Below, one piece after another: positions 8,395 to 16,673 of a DNA stretch of 64,000 nucleotides. The translations under genes and the position numbers were made by a program. Position 1 is the stretch's first letter; each line of letters begins with the position of its first letter. The stretch is from positions 3,100,001 to 3,164,000 of the forward strand of contig NZ_CP076023.1 of NCBI RefSeq assembly GCF_018623035.1. The letters run 5' to 3'. The notes beneath the pieces are model-generated. The model was not told the DNA's origin. It made no database searches and saw nothing but the letters and a program-made list of their open reading frames with translations. Source of the stretch: Cellulomonas dongxiuzhuiae. Lineage in GTDB: Bacteria > Actinomycetota > Actinomycetes > Actinomycetales > Cellulomonadaceae.

Positions 8395-10449
8395 GTGCCC
8401 GTGACACGGGTCCGTCCGAACCGCGAGGTGCACGTGCCAGCTGGTCGCCGTCGTCCGAGCCCCACGCGCAGATTCGCGGTCGTGAGCCTCGTCGGCATGG
8501 TCGTGGTCGGCGTCGCGCTGGTCCTGGTGACGTCGTCGCAGATGCGCGACCAGGCGGTGCGGGACGGCACGGGCTCGGCCGCGCGGATGGCGGGGTTCAC
8601 GGCCGGCGTCGTGCCCTCGACCGCGTTCGTGACGGGCGTCCTGTCGGCCGACGAGCGCGCGGCGGTCGCCTCCGCCACGCGGGGATTCGGCGACGGGCTC
8701 GTCGAGCTGCGGCTGTGGAGCACCGACGGGCGGCTCATGCACTCGTCCGACGAGGCCACCACGGGACTGCCCCGCGCCGACCGCCTCGCACGGGCCATGG
8801 CGTCCGGCCGGCCCGACGCCGTGGTCCAGCCGGACGTGCGCGCGGGCGACGCGGCCACGGACGAGCGGACGGTGCTCGACGTCTACGTGCCGGTCCGGCT
8901 CGCGGACACCGCGACGCCCGACGCGCAGCCGGGCGTCGCCCCCGGGTCGCCCGTCGGTGCGGTCGAGGTGATGCTCGACCACACCGTGGCGCAGCAGACC
9001 CTGCGCACGGCCACCCGCACGGTCACGCTCGTGGTCGTCGGCAGCCTCGTGCTGCTGTGGGCGCTGCTGTTCCGGATCGTGCACTCGACGTCGCGCCGCC
9101 TGCGCTCGACGGCGCTCGACAACGCGCGGCTCGCGCTGCTCGACTCCCTCACCGGCCTGCCCAACCGTCGCCTGCTCGCCGACCGGATGCAGCGGGCCAT
9201 CGAGAAGGCCGCGCACGACGACGCGCGCGTCGGCCTGATCCTGCTCGACATCGACCGCTTCAAGGACATCAACGACACGCTGGGGCACGACCACGGCGAC
9301 GAGCTGCTGCAGCAGGTCGCCGAGCGGTTGCGTCACGCGCTGCGCGACGACGACGTGGTCGCGCGGCTCGGCGGCGACGAGTTCGCGATCCTGCTGCCGG
9401 ACGTGCGGACCGTGGCGAACGCCGAGCGCCTGGCGCAGCGCGTGCGCGGGCTCTTCACCCGTCCGTTCGAGCTGAGCGACATCGCCCTGCACGTCGAGAC
9501 GTCCATCGGCGTCGCGTGCCTGCCGGACCACGCGGCCGACGCGTCGGCGCTCATGCGCACCGCCGACATCGCGATGTACGCGGCCAAGCACCACCGCACC
9601 GGGGTGAGCGTCTACTCCCCCGCCGCGGACGACTCCTCGCCGGCGCGCCTGGTCCTGCTGGGCGAGCTGCACCGGGTGCTCGAGTCGCGGGACGACCCCG
9701 GCGTGGTGCCGGAGCTCGAGATGCACTACCAGCCCAAGATCGAGCTCGCGTCGCAGCGGACCGTCGGGTTCGAGGCGCTGATCCGCTGGCGTCACCCCAC
9801 GCGCGGGCTGCTCCCGCCCGGCGCGTTCGTGCCGCTCGCCGAGCAGTCGGGCCTCATCCACCGCGTCACCGAGTTCGCCCTCGAGGAGTCGGTGCGTCAG
9901 CTCGCGCGGTGGCACGCAGCCGGCCAGGCGGTGCCCGTGGCGGTCAACCTGTCGGCGCACGACGTCGCGAGCCCGGTGGTGGTCGACGTGATCGAGACGC
10001 TGCTCGCGCAGCACGACGTCCCGCCGTCGCTGCTCGAGGTCGAGATCACCGAGACCGCGCTGGTCGCGGACCGGACACGCGTCGTGCCGGTGCTGGAGCG
10101 GTTGGCGGCGCTGGGCGTGGGTGTCGCGATCGACGACTTCGGGACGGGCACGACGTCCATCTCGCAGCTGCGCGACCTTCCGGTGGCCGAGCTGAAGATC
10201 GACCGGGTGTTCGTCGCGGACCTCGGGGAGGGCGGCCGGGCCGGCTCCGAGGTCGTGGTGCAGGCGATGGTCGACCTGGCGCACTCGTTCGGGCTGCGGG
10301 TCGTGGCCGAGGGCGTCGAGGACGAGCGGACGGCGCGCACGCTGGAGCGGCTCGGCGTCGACCGCGCGCAGGGGTACCTGTGGGCCCGACCGGCGCCCGC
10401 GAGCGCGCTCCAGCCGCCCGGCGACCATTCGCTTCACCCGATCGGGTGA
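8395..10449 (+). CDS. Membrane GGDEF-EAL protein (cyclic di-GMP turnover)
   Basis: The protein of up to 684 residues has a TM helix at about residues 27-46, an extracytoplasmic domain of about 160 residues, a second TM helix at about 209-229, then GGDEF and EAL domains. The diguanylate cyclase motif RLGGDEF is intact (about residue 326). The phosphodiesterase domain keeps FEALIRW (about 460), the metal-binding DDFGTG and the AEGVE segment, so both activities are possible. Several in-frame GTG codons (8395, 8401 and later) make the start uncertain. The outer domain matches no family I can name. It precedes the TasA/SipW operon and carries a palindrome over its stop codon. Confidence 0.93.
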   Translation: MPVTRVRPNREVHVPAGRRRPSPTRRFAVVSLVGMVVVGVALVLVTSSQMRDQAVRDGTGSAARMAGFTAGVVPSTAFVTGVLSADERAAVASATRGFGDGLVELRLWSTDGRLMHSSDEATTGLPRADRLARAMASGRPDAVVQPDVRAGDAATDERTVLDVYVPVRLADTATPDAQPGVAPGSPVGAVEVMLDHTVAQQTLRTATRTVTLVVVGSLVLLWALLFRIVHSTSRRLRSTALDNARLALLDSLTGLPNRRLLADRMQRAIEKAAHDDARVGLILLDIDRFKDINDTLGHDHGDELLQQVAERLRHALRDDDVVARLGGDEFAILLPDVRTVANAERLAQRVRGLFTRPFELSDIALHVETSIGVACLPDHAADASALMRTADIAMYAAKHHRTGVSVYSPAADDSSPARLVLLGELHRVLESRDDPGVVPELEMHYQPKIELASQRTVGFEALIRWRHPTRGLLPPGAFVPLAEQSGLIHRVTEFALEESVRQLARWHAAGQAVPVAVNLSAHDVASPVVVDVIETLLAQHDVPPSLLEVEITETALVADRTRVVPVLERLAALGVGVAIDDFGTGTTSISQLRDLPVAELKIDRVFVADLGEGGRAGSEVVVQAMVDLAHSFGLRVVAEGVEDERTARTLERLGVDRAQGYLWARPAPASALQPPGDHSLHPIG

Positions 10450-10450
10450 A
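10433..10450. promoter_or_regulatory. Perfect 18-bp palindrome before the TasA-SipW operon
   Basis: TTCACCCGATCGGGTGAA is a perfect inverted repeat covering the stop codon of the GGDEF-EAL gene, about 125 bp upstream of the TasA-like start at 10576. Its half-sites TCACCC/GGGTGA agree with the BldD half-site TNACNC, but the 4-bp centre is longer than the 1-bp centre of the BldD box. A related 14-mer (12 of 14 matching) lies about 140 bp upstream of the second TasA-like gene, at 62975-62988. It could be an operator or part of a terminator. Confidence 0.55.
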
Positions 10451-10575
10451 CAACAGGTGACGTTCCTCAGGTCCGGCCGCGTCGGTGCCGATGGTGGCCG
10501 AAGAGGGTGGACCGCGCCCGGACGCAGGGACACGACCAGGGGACGCGCGAGCGGCCCGCAGGAGGGACCGCAACG

Positions 10576-11250
10576 ATGATGGACGAGCTCCTCGAGGACA
10601 TGATCGACCCTGCCCCCTCCCGCCAGGAGGTGGCGCGGCGACGCCGGGGCTGGGCGACCGGGTCGATCCTCGTCCTCGCCGCCGTGGGCGTGACGTCGCT
10701 GACGACGTCCGCGCTGTTCACCGACCAGGACTCCCTGACCGGGACGATCAGCACGGGCACCGTGGTGCTGACCGCCGACGGTGCGCAGTTCACGATGCCC
10801 GTGGGCGGCCTCGCGCCCGGCGGCGCGGTGGTCGCGCCGCTGACGGTGGACAACGTCGGCTCCCTCGAGCTGCGCTACGCCGTGAGCGTGTCCGCCGCGA
10901 CGACGACGCCCGCGACGGGCACCGCCGGGTCGGGCGACCTGCGCACGCAGCTGCGCGCACGCGTCCTGCAGGACGCGGTGTGCACGCTCGACAGCAGTGC
11001 CGCGGCGACCGTGCTCGGGGACACGCAGGACCTCGTCGACAGCGAGTTCGGGCTGCCGTCCGCGCTGACCGCGATCGTGGGCGACCCGGCGACGGGCGCG
11101 CAGACCGGTGACCGCGTGCTCGCGGGCGTCACGGGCACCGAGACGCTGTGCGTGCGGGTCGACATGTCGCGCGACTCCGACAACACGTTCCAGAACACGG
11201 CCGCCGAGCTGACGTTCCAGCTCGACTCCGAGCAGACGGTCAACAACTAG
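10576..11250 (+). CDS. TasA/CalY-like secreted protein with SipW-dependent signal peptide
   Basis: This 224-residue protein starts at ATG 10576, 8 nt after GGAGGGA. After a charged N terminus (RRRRGW) comes one hydrophobic segment ending in TTSALFTDQDSLTGT, the hallmark of camelysin/TasA-family precursors cleaved by SipW-type signal peptidases. The mature part is beta-rich with the block VDNVGSLELRYAVSV, which matches the DUF/TasA beta-sandwich where paired-domain proteins keep NxGxxxxxY. Two Cys residues (VCTLDS and TLCVRV) could form a disulfide. The dedicated signal peptidase gene follows 8 nt after its stop. A role as a fibre or matrix subunit is inferred from the family. Confidence 0.8.
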   Translation: MMDELLEDMIDPAPSRQEVARRRRGWATGSILVLAAVGVTSLTTSALFTDQDSLTGTISTGTVVLTADGAQFTMPVGGLAPGGAVVAPLTVDNVGSLELRYAVSVSAATTTPATGTAGSGDLRTQLRARVLQDAVCTLDSSAAATVLGDTQDLVDSEFGLPSALTAIVGDPATGAQTGDRVLAGVTGTETLCVRVDMSRDSDNTFQNTAAELTFQLDSEQTVNN

Positions 11251-11258
11251 AGAGTGCC

Positions 11259-11969
11259 GTGACCTCGCTGGACCTGGCGCCGGAGCCCTTCGTCGACCGC
11301 CGTGCCCCCCGGCCGGCGGTGCGGCGGCGCGCACCACGGTGGCGACGCGCGACGAGCGCGGCGCTGTGGACCGTGGTGGCGGTGGGCGTGGCGGCCTACC
11401 TGACCTCGCTGGCGGTGCCGCTGTGGTTCCAGGCCCAGGGTGAGCGCCTGCTGATCGTCACGTCCGGGTCGATGGCCCCGCAGCTGGTCGCCGGCGACGT
11501 CGTGGTGCTGCGGGCCGTCTCGGACGCCTCGGAGCTCAAGCCGGACCTCGTCGTGGCGTTCCAGCCCGTCGGGTCGCCGAACCTCGTCACCCACCGCATC
11601 GTCTCGCTGCACCGCCTCCCGGCCATGCAGGAGGTCCGGGACGGGTCGGGCCGCATGGAGCCGATCCTGGACGACGCCGGCTTGCCGATCCTGCAGCCGT
11701 ACATCCGGACGCAGGGCGACGCCAACGCCAGCCCCGACACCAACGCCACTCCCGTCGAGCGCGTGCAGGGCGTGCTCCTGCAGGTGCACCACGGCTGGGG
11801 CTCGGTGCTGGCGTGGGCGACGTCGGCGCAGGGGCGCGCCGTCATGCTCGTGCCGCCCCTGCTCGCGCTCGCGACGCTCGAGGTGCTGTCCGTGCTGGAC
11901 GGGCGGCGCCGGCCGTCGCCCGTGCGGCGCTCGTCGGAGGACCGGAGGGTCGATGCGTTCGTCGAGTGA
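11259..11969 (+). CDS. sipW: Signal peptidase I, SipW (archaeal/ER) type
   Basis: This 236-residue membrane serine peptidase starts at GTG 11259, directly after the TasA-like gene. A TM helix (about residues 33-56) precedes VTSGSMAP, whose Ser71 is the nucleophile. The position of the usual catalytic Lys is occupied by His112 in VTHRIV, and TQGDANA forms the third conserved box; the Ser-His arrangement defines the ER/SipW subtype (MEROPS S26B). A second TM helix follows near residue 190 (VMLVPPLLALATLEVL). It probably processes the TasA-like product of the preceding gene. Its 3' end overlaps the small membrane protein gene by 17 nt. Confidence 0.9.
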   Translation: MTSLDLAPEPFVDRRAPRPAVRRRAPRWRRATSAALWTVVAVGVAAYLTSLAVPLWFQAQGERLLIVTSGSMAPQLVAGDVVVLRAVSDASELKPDLVVAFQPVGSPNLVTHRIVSLHRLPAMQEVRDGSGRMEPILDDAGLPILQPYIRTQGDANASPDTNATPVERVQGVLLQVHHGWGSVLAWATSAQGRAVMLVPPLLALATLEVLSVLDGRRRPSPVRRSSEDRRVDAFVE

Positions 11970-12156
11970 GGCCCGACGCGCCCCGCAGACGCGCGGGACG
12001 TGGGTGCGGCTCGCGGTCCTGCTCGTGCTGGTGGGACTCCTGCTGCTGCCGCCCACGGTCGAGCTGACGGGGGCGCTGCTGACCGGCACGACGCAGACCA
12101 CCACCGTCGTCTCGACCCTGCCCGAGTTCCCCGAGGACAGCACCGACGGCGGGTGA
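11953..12156 (+). CDS. Small single-span membrane protein at the end of the TasA-SipW operon
   Basis: The 67-residue product starts at ATG 11953 inside the sipW 3' end. It has a basic N terminus (RRAPQTRGTWVR), one hydrophobic helix (LAVLLVLVGLLLLPP, about residues 20-36) and a Thr-rich tail ending in an acidic segment (LPEFPEDSTDGG). The segment after the helix, ELTGALLTGTTQTTT, is polar and probably outside the membrane. The overlap suggests translational coupling. It resembles no family I know; it may be an accessory or minor component of the TasA-like structure. Confidence 0.6.
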   Translation: MRSSSEARRAPQTRGTWVRLAVLLVLVGLLLLPPTVELTGALLTGTTQTTTVVSTLPEFPEDSTDGG

Positions 12157-12214
12157 CGGACGTCGCGCGGTGGGCCGGAATAGGTGGGCGGGACGCAGGG
12201 TTGAGGGCGGCATC

Positions 12215-12228
12215 GATGCAAACGCATC
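12215..12228. promoter_or_regulatory. Operator-like inverted repeat upstream of the flavin monooxygenase gene
   Basis: GATGC and GCATC arms surround AAAC, 25 bp before ATG 12253 in a locally AT-richer stretch. The size suits a MarR- or HxlR-type dimer. No regulator gene is adjacent. Confidence 0.4.
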
Positions 12229-12252
12229 AACTTTGACGAACGAGGTGCACCC

Positions 12253-13440
12253 ATGCAGTTCGGGATCTTCTCCGTCGGCGACGTGACCACGGACCCCACG
12301 ACCGGCCGGACCCCGGACGACACCGAGCGCGTGCGGGCCATGCTGACCATCGCCGAGCACGCCGACGCGGCCGGGCTCGACGTCTTCGCCACCGGCGAGC
12401 ACCACAACCCGCCCTTCGTGCCCTCGTCCCCCACGACGATGCTCGGCTACCTCGCGGGCCGCACCAAGAACATCGTGCTGTCGACGGCCACCACGCTCAT
12501 CACCACCAACGACCCGGTCCGCCTGGCCGAGGAGTACGCGATGCTCCAGGTCATCGCCGACGGGCGCATGGACCTCATGATGGGCCGCGGCAACACCGGC
12601 CCCGTGTACCCGTGGTTCGGCAAGGACATCCGCCAGGGCCTCCCGCTCGCGATCGAGAGCTACGCGCTGCTGCGCCGCCTGTGGGAGGAGGACGTCGTCG
12701 ACTGGTCCGGCAAGTTCCGCACGCCGCTGCAGGGCTTCACGTCCACGCCGCGCCCGCTCGACGGTGTCGCGCCGTTCGTCTGGCACGGGTCCATCCGCTC
12801 CCCCGAGATCGCCGAGCAGGCCGCCTACTACGGCGACGGGTTCCTGCACAACGCGATCTTCTGGCCCATGGAGCACACGGCGCAGATGGTGAACTTCTAC
12901 CGCCAGCGGTACGAGCACCACGGTCACGGCCGCGCCGACCAGGCGATCGTCGGCCTGGGCGGTCAGGTCTTCATGCGCAGGAACAGCCAGGACGCCTGGA
13001 ACGAGTTCCGCCCGTACTTCGACAACGCGCCGGTCTACGGCCACGGCCCGTCGATGGAGGACTTCACGCGCGAGACGCCGCTGACCGTCGGCAGCCCGCA
13101 GCAGGTCATCGACCGCTACGGCGCCTTCTGGGAGCAGGTCGGCCACTACCAGCGCCAGCTGTTCCTCATGGACCACGCCGGCCTGCCGCTCAAGACCGTG
13201 CTCGAGCAGATCGACCTCCTCGCCGAGGAGGTCGTGCCCGTCCTGCGGCGCGAGGCCGAGTCCCGTCGCCCCGCCGACGTGCCCGCGAACCCGCCGACGC
13301 ACGCCGAGCGCGTCGCCGCCGCACGCGCCGCCGGGCGCGTCCACGTGCAGCAGGCCGCGGCCGCGGACCACTGGACGGGCAAGGCGGCCGAGGACGACCT
13401 CGCCGCCGCCGAGGCCGCGGGCGCGACCACCCTCCCCTGA
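12253..13440 (+). CDS. CE1758-type luciferase-like FMN-dependent monooxygenase
   Basis: The 395-residue protein has the luciferase-like (LLM) TIM-barrel signature: MQFGIFSVGDVT at strand 1, AGLDVFATGEHH (the conserved ExHH near residue 54), LSTATTLITTNDP and GRGNTGPVYPWFG. The length, the C-terminal Ala-rich extension (ERVAAARAAGRVHV) and above all the adjacent flavin reductase gene match the CE1758/CE1759 pair named from Corynebacterium efficiens. Such enzymes use reduced FMN and oxygen to oxidise an unknown substrate. GAACGAGGTG upstream gives a fair ribosome-binding site for ATG 12253. The reductase gene follows after 95 nt. Confidence 0.9.
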   Translation: MQFGIFSVGDVTTDPTTGRTPDDTERVRAMLTIAEHADAAGLDVFATGEHHNPPFVPSSPTTMLGYLAGRTKNIVLSTATTLITTNDPVRLAEEYAMLQVIADGRMDLMMGRGNTGPVYPWFGKDIRQGLPLAIESYALLRRLWEEDVVDWSGKFRTPLQGFTSTPRPLDGVAPFVWHGSIRSPEIAEQAAYYGDGFLHNAIFWPMEHTAQMVNFYRQRYEHHGHGRADQAIVGLGGQVFMRRNSQDAWNEFRPYFDNAPVYGHGPSMEDFTRETPLTVGSPQQVIDRYGAFWEQVGHYQRQLFLMDHAGLPLKTVLEQIDLLAEEVVPVLRREAESRRPADVPANPPTHAERVAAARAAGRVHVQQAAAADHWTGKAAEDDLAAAEAAGATTLP

Positions 13441-13448
13441 AGCGGGCT

Positions 13449-13479
13449 GGATGACACTCTCACCGCGAGAGTGCCATCC
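13449..13479 (+). terminator. Hairpin between monooxygenase and reductase genes
   Basis: GGATGACACTCTC (13449-13461) pairs with GAGAGTGCCATCC (13467-13479) with a single A-C mismatch and a 5-nt loop, followed by a run of C. It may attenuate or stabilise the message between the two genes. Confidence 0.6.
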
Positions 13480-13535
13480 ACCCCCCCGCGAGAGAACGAT
13501 CCAGTCCCGCCCAGCACGTCTCCAGGAGGACCCCC

Positions 13536-14153
13536 GTGACGTCCCGATCGATCGTCGTCGTCTCCGGCGGGCTGTCGCAGCCGTCGTCGACGCGCATGCT
13601 GGCCGACCGCCTCACCGAGGCGACCGTCGCCGACCTCGCCGCCCGCGGCATCGACACGGTCGTCGAGGTGGTCGAGCTGCGCGGTCTCGCGCACGACGTG
13701 GTCGACATGACGCTCAGCGGCTACGCGCGGCCCGACCTCGCCGCCGCGCAGAGCGCCCTGTCGGGCGCGGACGGCGTGATCGCCGTGTCGCCCGTGTACG
13801 CGGCGTCCTACGCCGGCCTGTTCAAGTCCTTCGTCGACGTCCTGGACCCCGAGACGCTGCGCGGCACGCCCGTCGCCCTGGGCGCGACCGGCGGCACCGC
13901 GCGGCACTCGCTCGCGCTCGAGCACGCGCTGCGCCCGCTGTTCGCCTACCTGCAGGCCGACGTCGTCCCGACCGCCGTGTTCGCCGCGACCGACGACTGG
14001 GCCGACGCCGGCACCGACCAGGTCAAGCCGCTGCCCGCCCGCATCGCCCGGGCGGCCGCCGAGCTCGCCGCACGCGTCGCCGCGCGCGAACCCGTCACGC
14101 GGACCGGCCTGTACGACGCCGTGCCGTCGTTCGGGGACCTCCTGGGCGGCTGA
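13536..14153 (+). CDS. CE1759-type FMN reductase, partner of the LLM monooxygenase
   Basis: This 205-residue flavodoxin-fold NAD(P)H:FMN reductase supplies reduced flavin to the preceding monooxygenase. The N terminus VVVSGGLSQPSSTRMLADRL is the phosphate-binding loop of the NADPH-dependent FMN reductase family, GVIAVSPVYAASYAGLFKSFVD is the second flavin contact and GATGGTARHSLALE follows. GTG 13536 sits after AGGAGG. The pairing with a CE1758-type enzyme is a recognised two-gene system of high-GC Gram-positives, so the assignment rests on both sequence and context. The intergenic hairpin may set the ratio of the two proteins. Confidence 0.9.
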   Translation: MTSRSIVVVSGGLSQPSSTRMLADRLTEATVADLAARGIDTVVEVVELRGLAHDVVDMTLSGYARPDLAAAQSALSGADGVIAVSPVYAASYAGLFKSFVDVLDPETLRGTPVALGATGGTARHSLALEHALRPLFAYLQADVVPTAVFAATDDWADAGTDQVKPLPARIARAAAELAARVAAREPVTRTGLYDAVPSFGDLLGG

Positions 14154-14175
14154 CGCCGGCCGCGCACGGACGTCG

Positions 14176-14937
14176 TCAGCGGTGGACGTCGACGACGAGC
14201 GCGCGATGGTCGGACAGCCCCAGCGCGAGGGCCTGCCCGGGGGCGCTCGCGTGCACACCGGGACCGGCCAGCACGTGGTCGAGCTGGCGCACCGGCTCGT
14301 CCACCGGGAACGTGGGGGCGCGCACGAGCGAACGCAGCCCGGACAGCCGCGCCGGCTGCTCGCCCACGAGGTTGAGGTCGCCCATGACGACCGTCGCACC
14401 CGGCAGCGTGCGCGTCTCGCGCACCAGGTGCCGCAGCTGGCGCACGTTCCAGCCGGGGATGAACGTCAGGTGCGTGCCGACGACGGTCAACGGCCCGCGC
14501 CCGTCGTCGACGACGGCCGCCAGTGCGGTGCGAGGTTCGTCGCGCACGAGCGCGGGCCAGCGCGCCCCGGGGAAGCGCACGGGCGTCCGCCGTCGCAGGG
14601 TCGGCAGCGTCAGGACGTGCCACGCGCGCACCGGACGGCGCGAGAGCAGCGCGATGCCGTAGGCGGCCGTGTCGGGCTGCTCCTCCCCGGTGCCCGCGAC
14701 CCACAGACCGGGCTCGCCGTGCAGCGTCGCGACGAACCGGTGGTGCTCCGCCCCCATCGCCTCGGCGGCGACGGCCGTCAGGTCGGCCCCGTGCGAGCGG
14801 CTCTGGGCACGGTCGACCTCCTGCAGCGCCAGGACGTCCGCGTCGAGGCGTCGCACGGCGGCCGCGAAGCGGTCGAGGTCCACACGGCCGTCCGCGGGCG
14901 AACGGCCGTGCAGGATGTTGAAGGTCGCGAGCCGCAC
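14176..14937 (-). CDS. Endonuclease/exonuclease/phosphatase family protein
   Basis: The 253-residue product has the EEP (DNase I-like) fold: RLATFNILHGR at the start with the metal-ligand Asn, LALQEVDRAQ carrying the catalytic Glu, VVGTHLTFIPG, VVMGDLNLVGEQP with the catalytic DLN pair, and LGLSDHRALVVDV with the terminal SDH. All catalytic residues are present, so it should be an active Mg-dependent phosphodiesterase or phosphatase on an unknown substrate. GTG 14937 was chosen because the family motif begins three codons later; the frame upstream overlaps the divergent gene. No signal peptide is seen. Confidence 0.88.
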   Translation of the reverse strand: MRLATFNILHGRSPADGRVDLDRFAAAVRRLDADVLALQEVDRAQSRSHGADLTAVAAEAMGAEHHRFVATLHGEPGLWVAGTGEEQPDTAAYGIALLSRRPVRAWHVLTLPTLRRRTPVRFPGARWPALVRDEPRTALAAVVDDGRGPLTVVGTHLTFIPGWNVRQLRHLVRETRTLPGATVVMGDLNLVGEQPARLSGLRSLVRAPTFPVDEPVRQLDHVLAGPGVHASAPGQALALGLSDHRALVVDVHR

Positions 14938-15032
14938 CCTGCGATTCTCACCGGCCCTCCGCCGCACCGCACGGCCACGTGCCCGCAGCGCACCCTCGAG
15001 CCGCCCGACGAGCGCTCCCGCGCAGTGCGGTG

Positions 15033-15038
15033 TAGACA
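15033..15038 (+). promoter_or_regulatory. -10 element of a probable leaderless promoter (nucleotidyltransferase-like gene)
   Basis: TAGACA ends 6 nt before ATG 15045, with no Shine-Dalgarno sequence in between. Confidence 0.45.
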
Positions 15039-15044
15039 CCCTGC

Positions 15045-15722
15045 ATGCACAACCCGACGACGACACCGCTGACCGGTGCGGCGCCCCCGCCGCTGCCCGC
15101 CCCCACCGGGGCGGAGACCCCCGACGACCGCGCCGCGCTGCAGGACGGTCTGCGCCGGACGGCCGTCGCGCTGCTCGACGCCGAGATCCCGTTCGCGCTC
15201 GTCGGCGGGTACGCGGCGTGGGCGCGCGGTGCGCCCGAGCCCAGCCACGACGCGGACTTCGCGGTCGCCGAGGACGACGTCGACGCCGCGCGCGCCGCGC
15301 TGGCCGCGGCGGGCCTGGACGTGCAGCAGCCGGCCGAGAACTGGCTGTTCAAGGCGTACCACCACGGCCAGCTCATCGACGTGATCTTCCGGATGGTCGG
15401 CGAGCCGGTGACGCGCGAGCAGCTCGCGCAGGCCGACCAGCTCGAGGTCCTGGCGGTGCGCATGCCCGTGCTGCCCGCGACCGACATCATCTCCGCCAAG
15501 ATGCGGGTGCTGGGCGAGCACTACTGCGACTTCACCTGGCTGCTGCCGATGGCCCGCGCGCTGCGCGAGCAGATCGACTGGGACCGCGTGCGCGAGGAGA
15601 TCGACGGGCAGCCCTACGCGCGGGCCTTCATGTTCCTCGCCGACGAGCTCGGGCTGACGGGCCACCCCGGTGACCGGCTGACGGCGGCACCGGGGCGGTC
15701 GGACCCGGGCACGGAGGAGTGA
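15045..15722 (+). CDS. Nucleotidyltransferase-fold protein
   Basis: In this 225-residue protein the segment FALVGGYAAWARGAPEPSHDADFAV is the GG(x)nDxD signature of minimal nucleotidyltransferases (NTP_transf_5/MNT class): GG forms the loop and DAD supplies the metal-binding acids. VLPATDIISAKMRVLGEHYCDF and a helical C terminus follow. Similar proteins act as toxin antitoxins or modify small molecules, but there is no HEPN partner gene here; the next gene is an aldo/keto reductase 59 nt away. The N-terminal 25 residues are Pro/Thr-rich and probably disordered. Activity is inferred from the motif only. Confidence 0.75.
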   Translation: MHNPTTTPLTGAAPPPLPAPTGAETPDDRAALQDGLRRTAVALLDAEIPFALVGGYAAWARGAPEPSHDADFAVAEDDVDAARAALAAAGLDVQQPAENWLFKAYHHGQLIDVIFRMVGEPVTREQLAQADQLEVLAVRMPVLPATDIISAKMRVLGEHYCDFTWLLPMARALREQIDWDRVREEIDGQPYARAFMFLADELGLTGHPGDRLTAAPGRSDPGTEE

Positions 15723-15781
15723 GCCACGACGCGCAGGCCCGCCGACCTGCGCGTACGGGCACGTCCGGAGAGGATGGACGC

Positions 15782-16561
15782 ATGCCCGACACCACGACCC
15801 CCACCCTGACCCTCCCCGGCGGCGCCATCCCCGTCCTCGGCCTCGGCACCTGGCAGTCGGAGGGCTCGGACGCCGAGCTCGCCGTCAGCGCCGCGCTGCA
15901 GCTCGGCTACCGGCACGTCGACACCGCGACCGGGTACGGCAACGAGGCGCAGGTCGGCCGCGTGCTGGCGACCCGCGGCATCGACCGCGACGACGTCTTC
16001 CTGACGACCAAGCTGCCGCCCGACCACGCGGACCGCGCGCGGCAGACGCTCATGGAGTCGCTCGCCGCGCTCGGCACCGACCACCTGGACCTGTGGCTCA
16101 TCCACTGGCCCCCGGGCAAGCAGGCCCGTCCTGACGTCTGGGAGGAGCTGCGGCGTTCCCGCGACGAGGGTCATGTCCGCTCCATCGGGGTGTCGAACTA
16201 CTCGATCGCGCAGATCGACGAGCTGATCGCGGCCACCGGTGAGGCCCCGGCGGTCAACCAGATCCCCTACTCCCCGGTCGACCACGACGCGGCGCTGCTG
16301 GCGGCGCACCGCGAGCGCGGCGTCGTGGTGGAGGGCTACAGCCCACTCAAGCGGACCGACCTCGCCGCCGAGCCGATCGCGGCGGCGGCACGCGCGCACG
16401 GCGTGACGCCCGCCCAGGTGGTGCTGCGCTGGCACCTCGAGCACGACGTCGTCGTCATCCCGAAGTCGGTGCGGCCCGAGCGGCTCGAGGAGAACCTGGC
16501 CGTGCTCGGGTTCACGCTGAGCCCCGACGAGGTCGCGGCGATCGACACGCTCGGACGCTGA
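15782..16561 (+). CDS. Aldo/keto reductase
   Basis: This 259-residue NADPH-dependent reductase of aldehydes and ketones belongs to the AKR5-like group. The catalytic tetrad is visible: Asp and Tyr in HVDTATGYGNE, Lys in LTTKLPPDH and His in LWLIHWPPG. IGVSNYS, VVEGYSPLK and VIPKSVRPERLEENL are the standard cofactor-binding blocks. ATG 15782 is preceded by GGAGAGG. Length is a little shorter than E. coli DkgA but complete. Substrate unknown. Monocistronic or weakly linked to the preceding gene. Confidence 0.93.
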   Translation: MPDTTTPTLTLPGGAIPVLGLGTWQSEGSDAELAVSAALQLGYRHVDTATGYGNEAQVGRVLATRGIDRDDVFLTTKLPPDHADRARQTLMESLAALGTDHLDLWLIHWPPGKQARPDVWEELRRSRDEGHVRSIGVSNYSIAQIDELIAATGEAPAVNQIPYSPVDHDAALLAAHRERGVVVEGYSPLKRTDLAAEPIAAAARAHGVTPAQVVLRWHLEHDVVVIPKSVRPERLEENLAVLGFTLSPDEVAAIDTLGR

Positions 16562-16634
16562 GACCGGCCGCCCGCCGCGGCCGCCGAGAGGCGGATCGCG
16601 GCGCGGCACCGCGGTGGTCGCGCTCCCACACCGC

Positions 16635-16673
16635 ACGTGCTCGCCACCGTCGCGATGCGACCGGCGAGCACGT
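16635..16673. terminator. Long bidirectional hairpin between convergent genes
   Basis: ACGTGCTCGCC (16635-16645) pairs with GGCGAGCACGT (16663-16673), and inside it GTCGC (16649-16653) pairs with GCGAC (16657-16661) around a GAT triloop. It lies in the 249-nt gap between the convergent AKR and alcohol dehydrogenase genes; nothing else is seen in that gap. Confidence 0.75.

Noticed and set aside
8377-11337. 986-codon minus-strand frame opposite the GGDEF-EAL and TasA-like genes
   Set aside because: Same reason: composition-driven shadow without conserved motifs or a ribosome-binding site.
15045-15722. MNT/HEPN toxin-antitoxin pair
   Set aside because: The nucleotidyltransferase-fold gene has no HEPN-like partner; its neighbours are an EEP hydrolase and an aldo/keto reductase.
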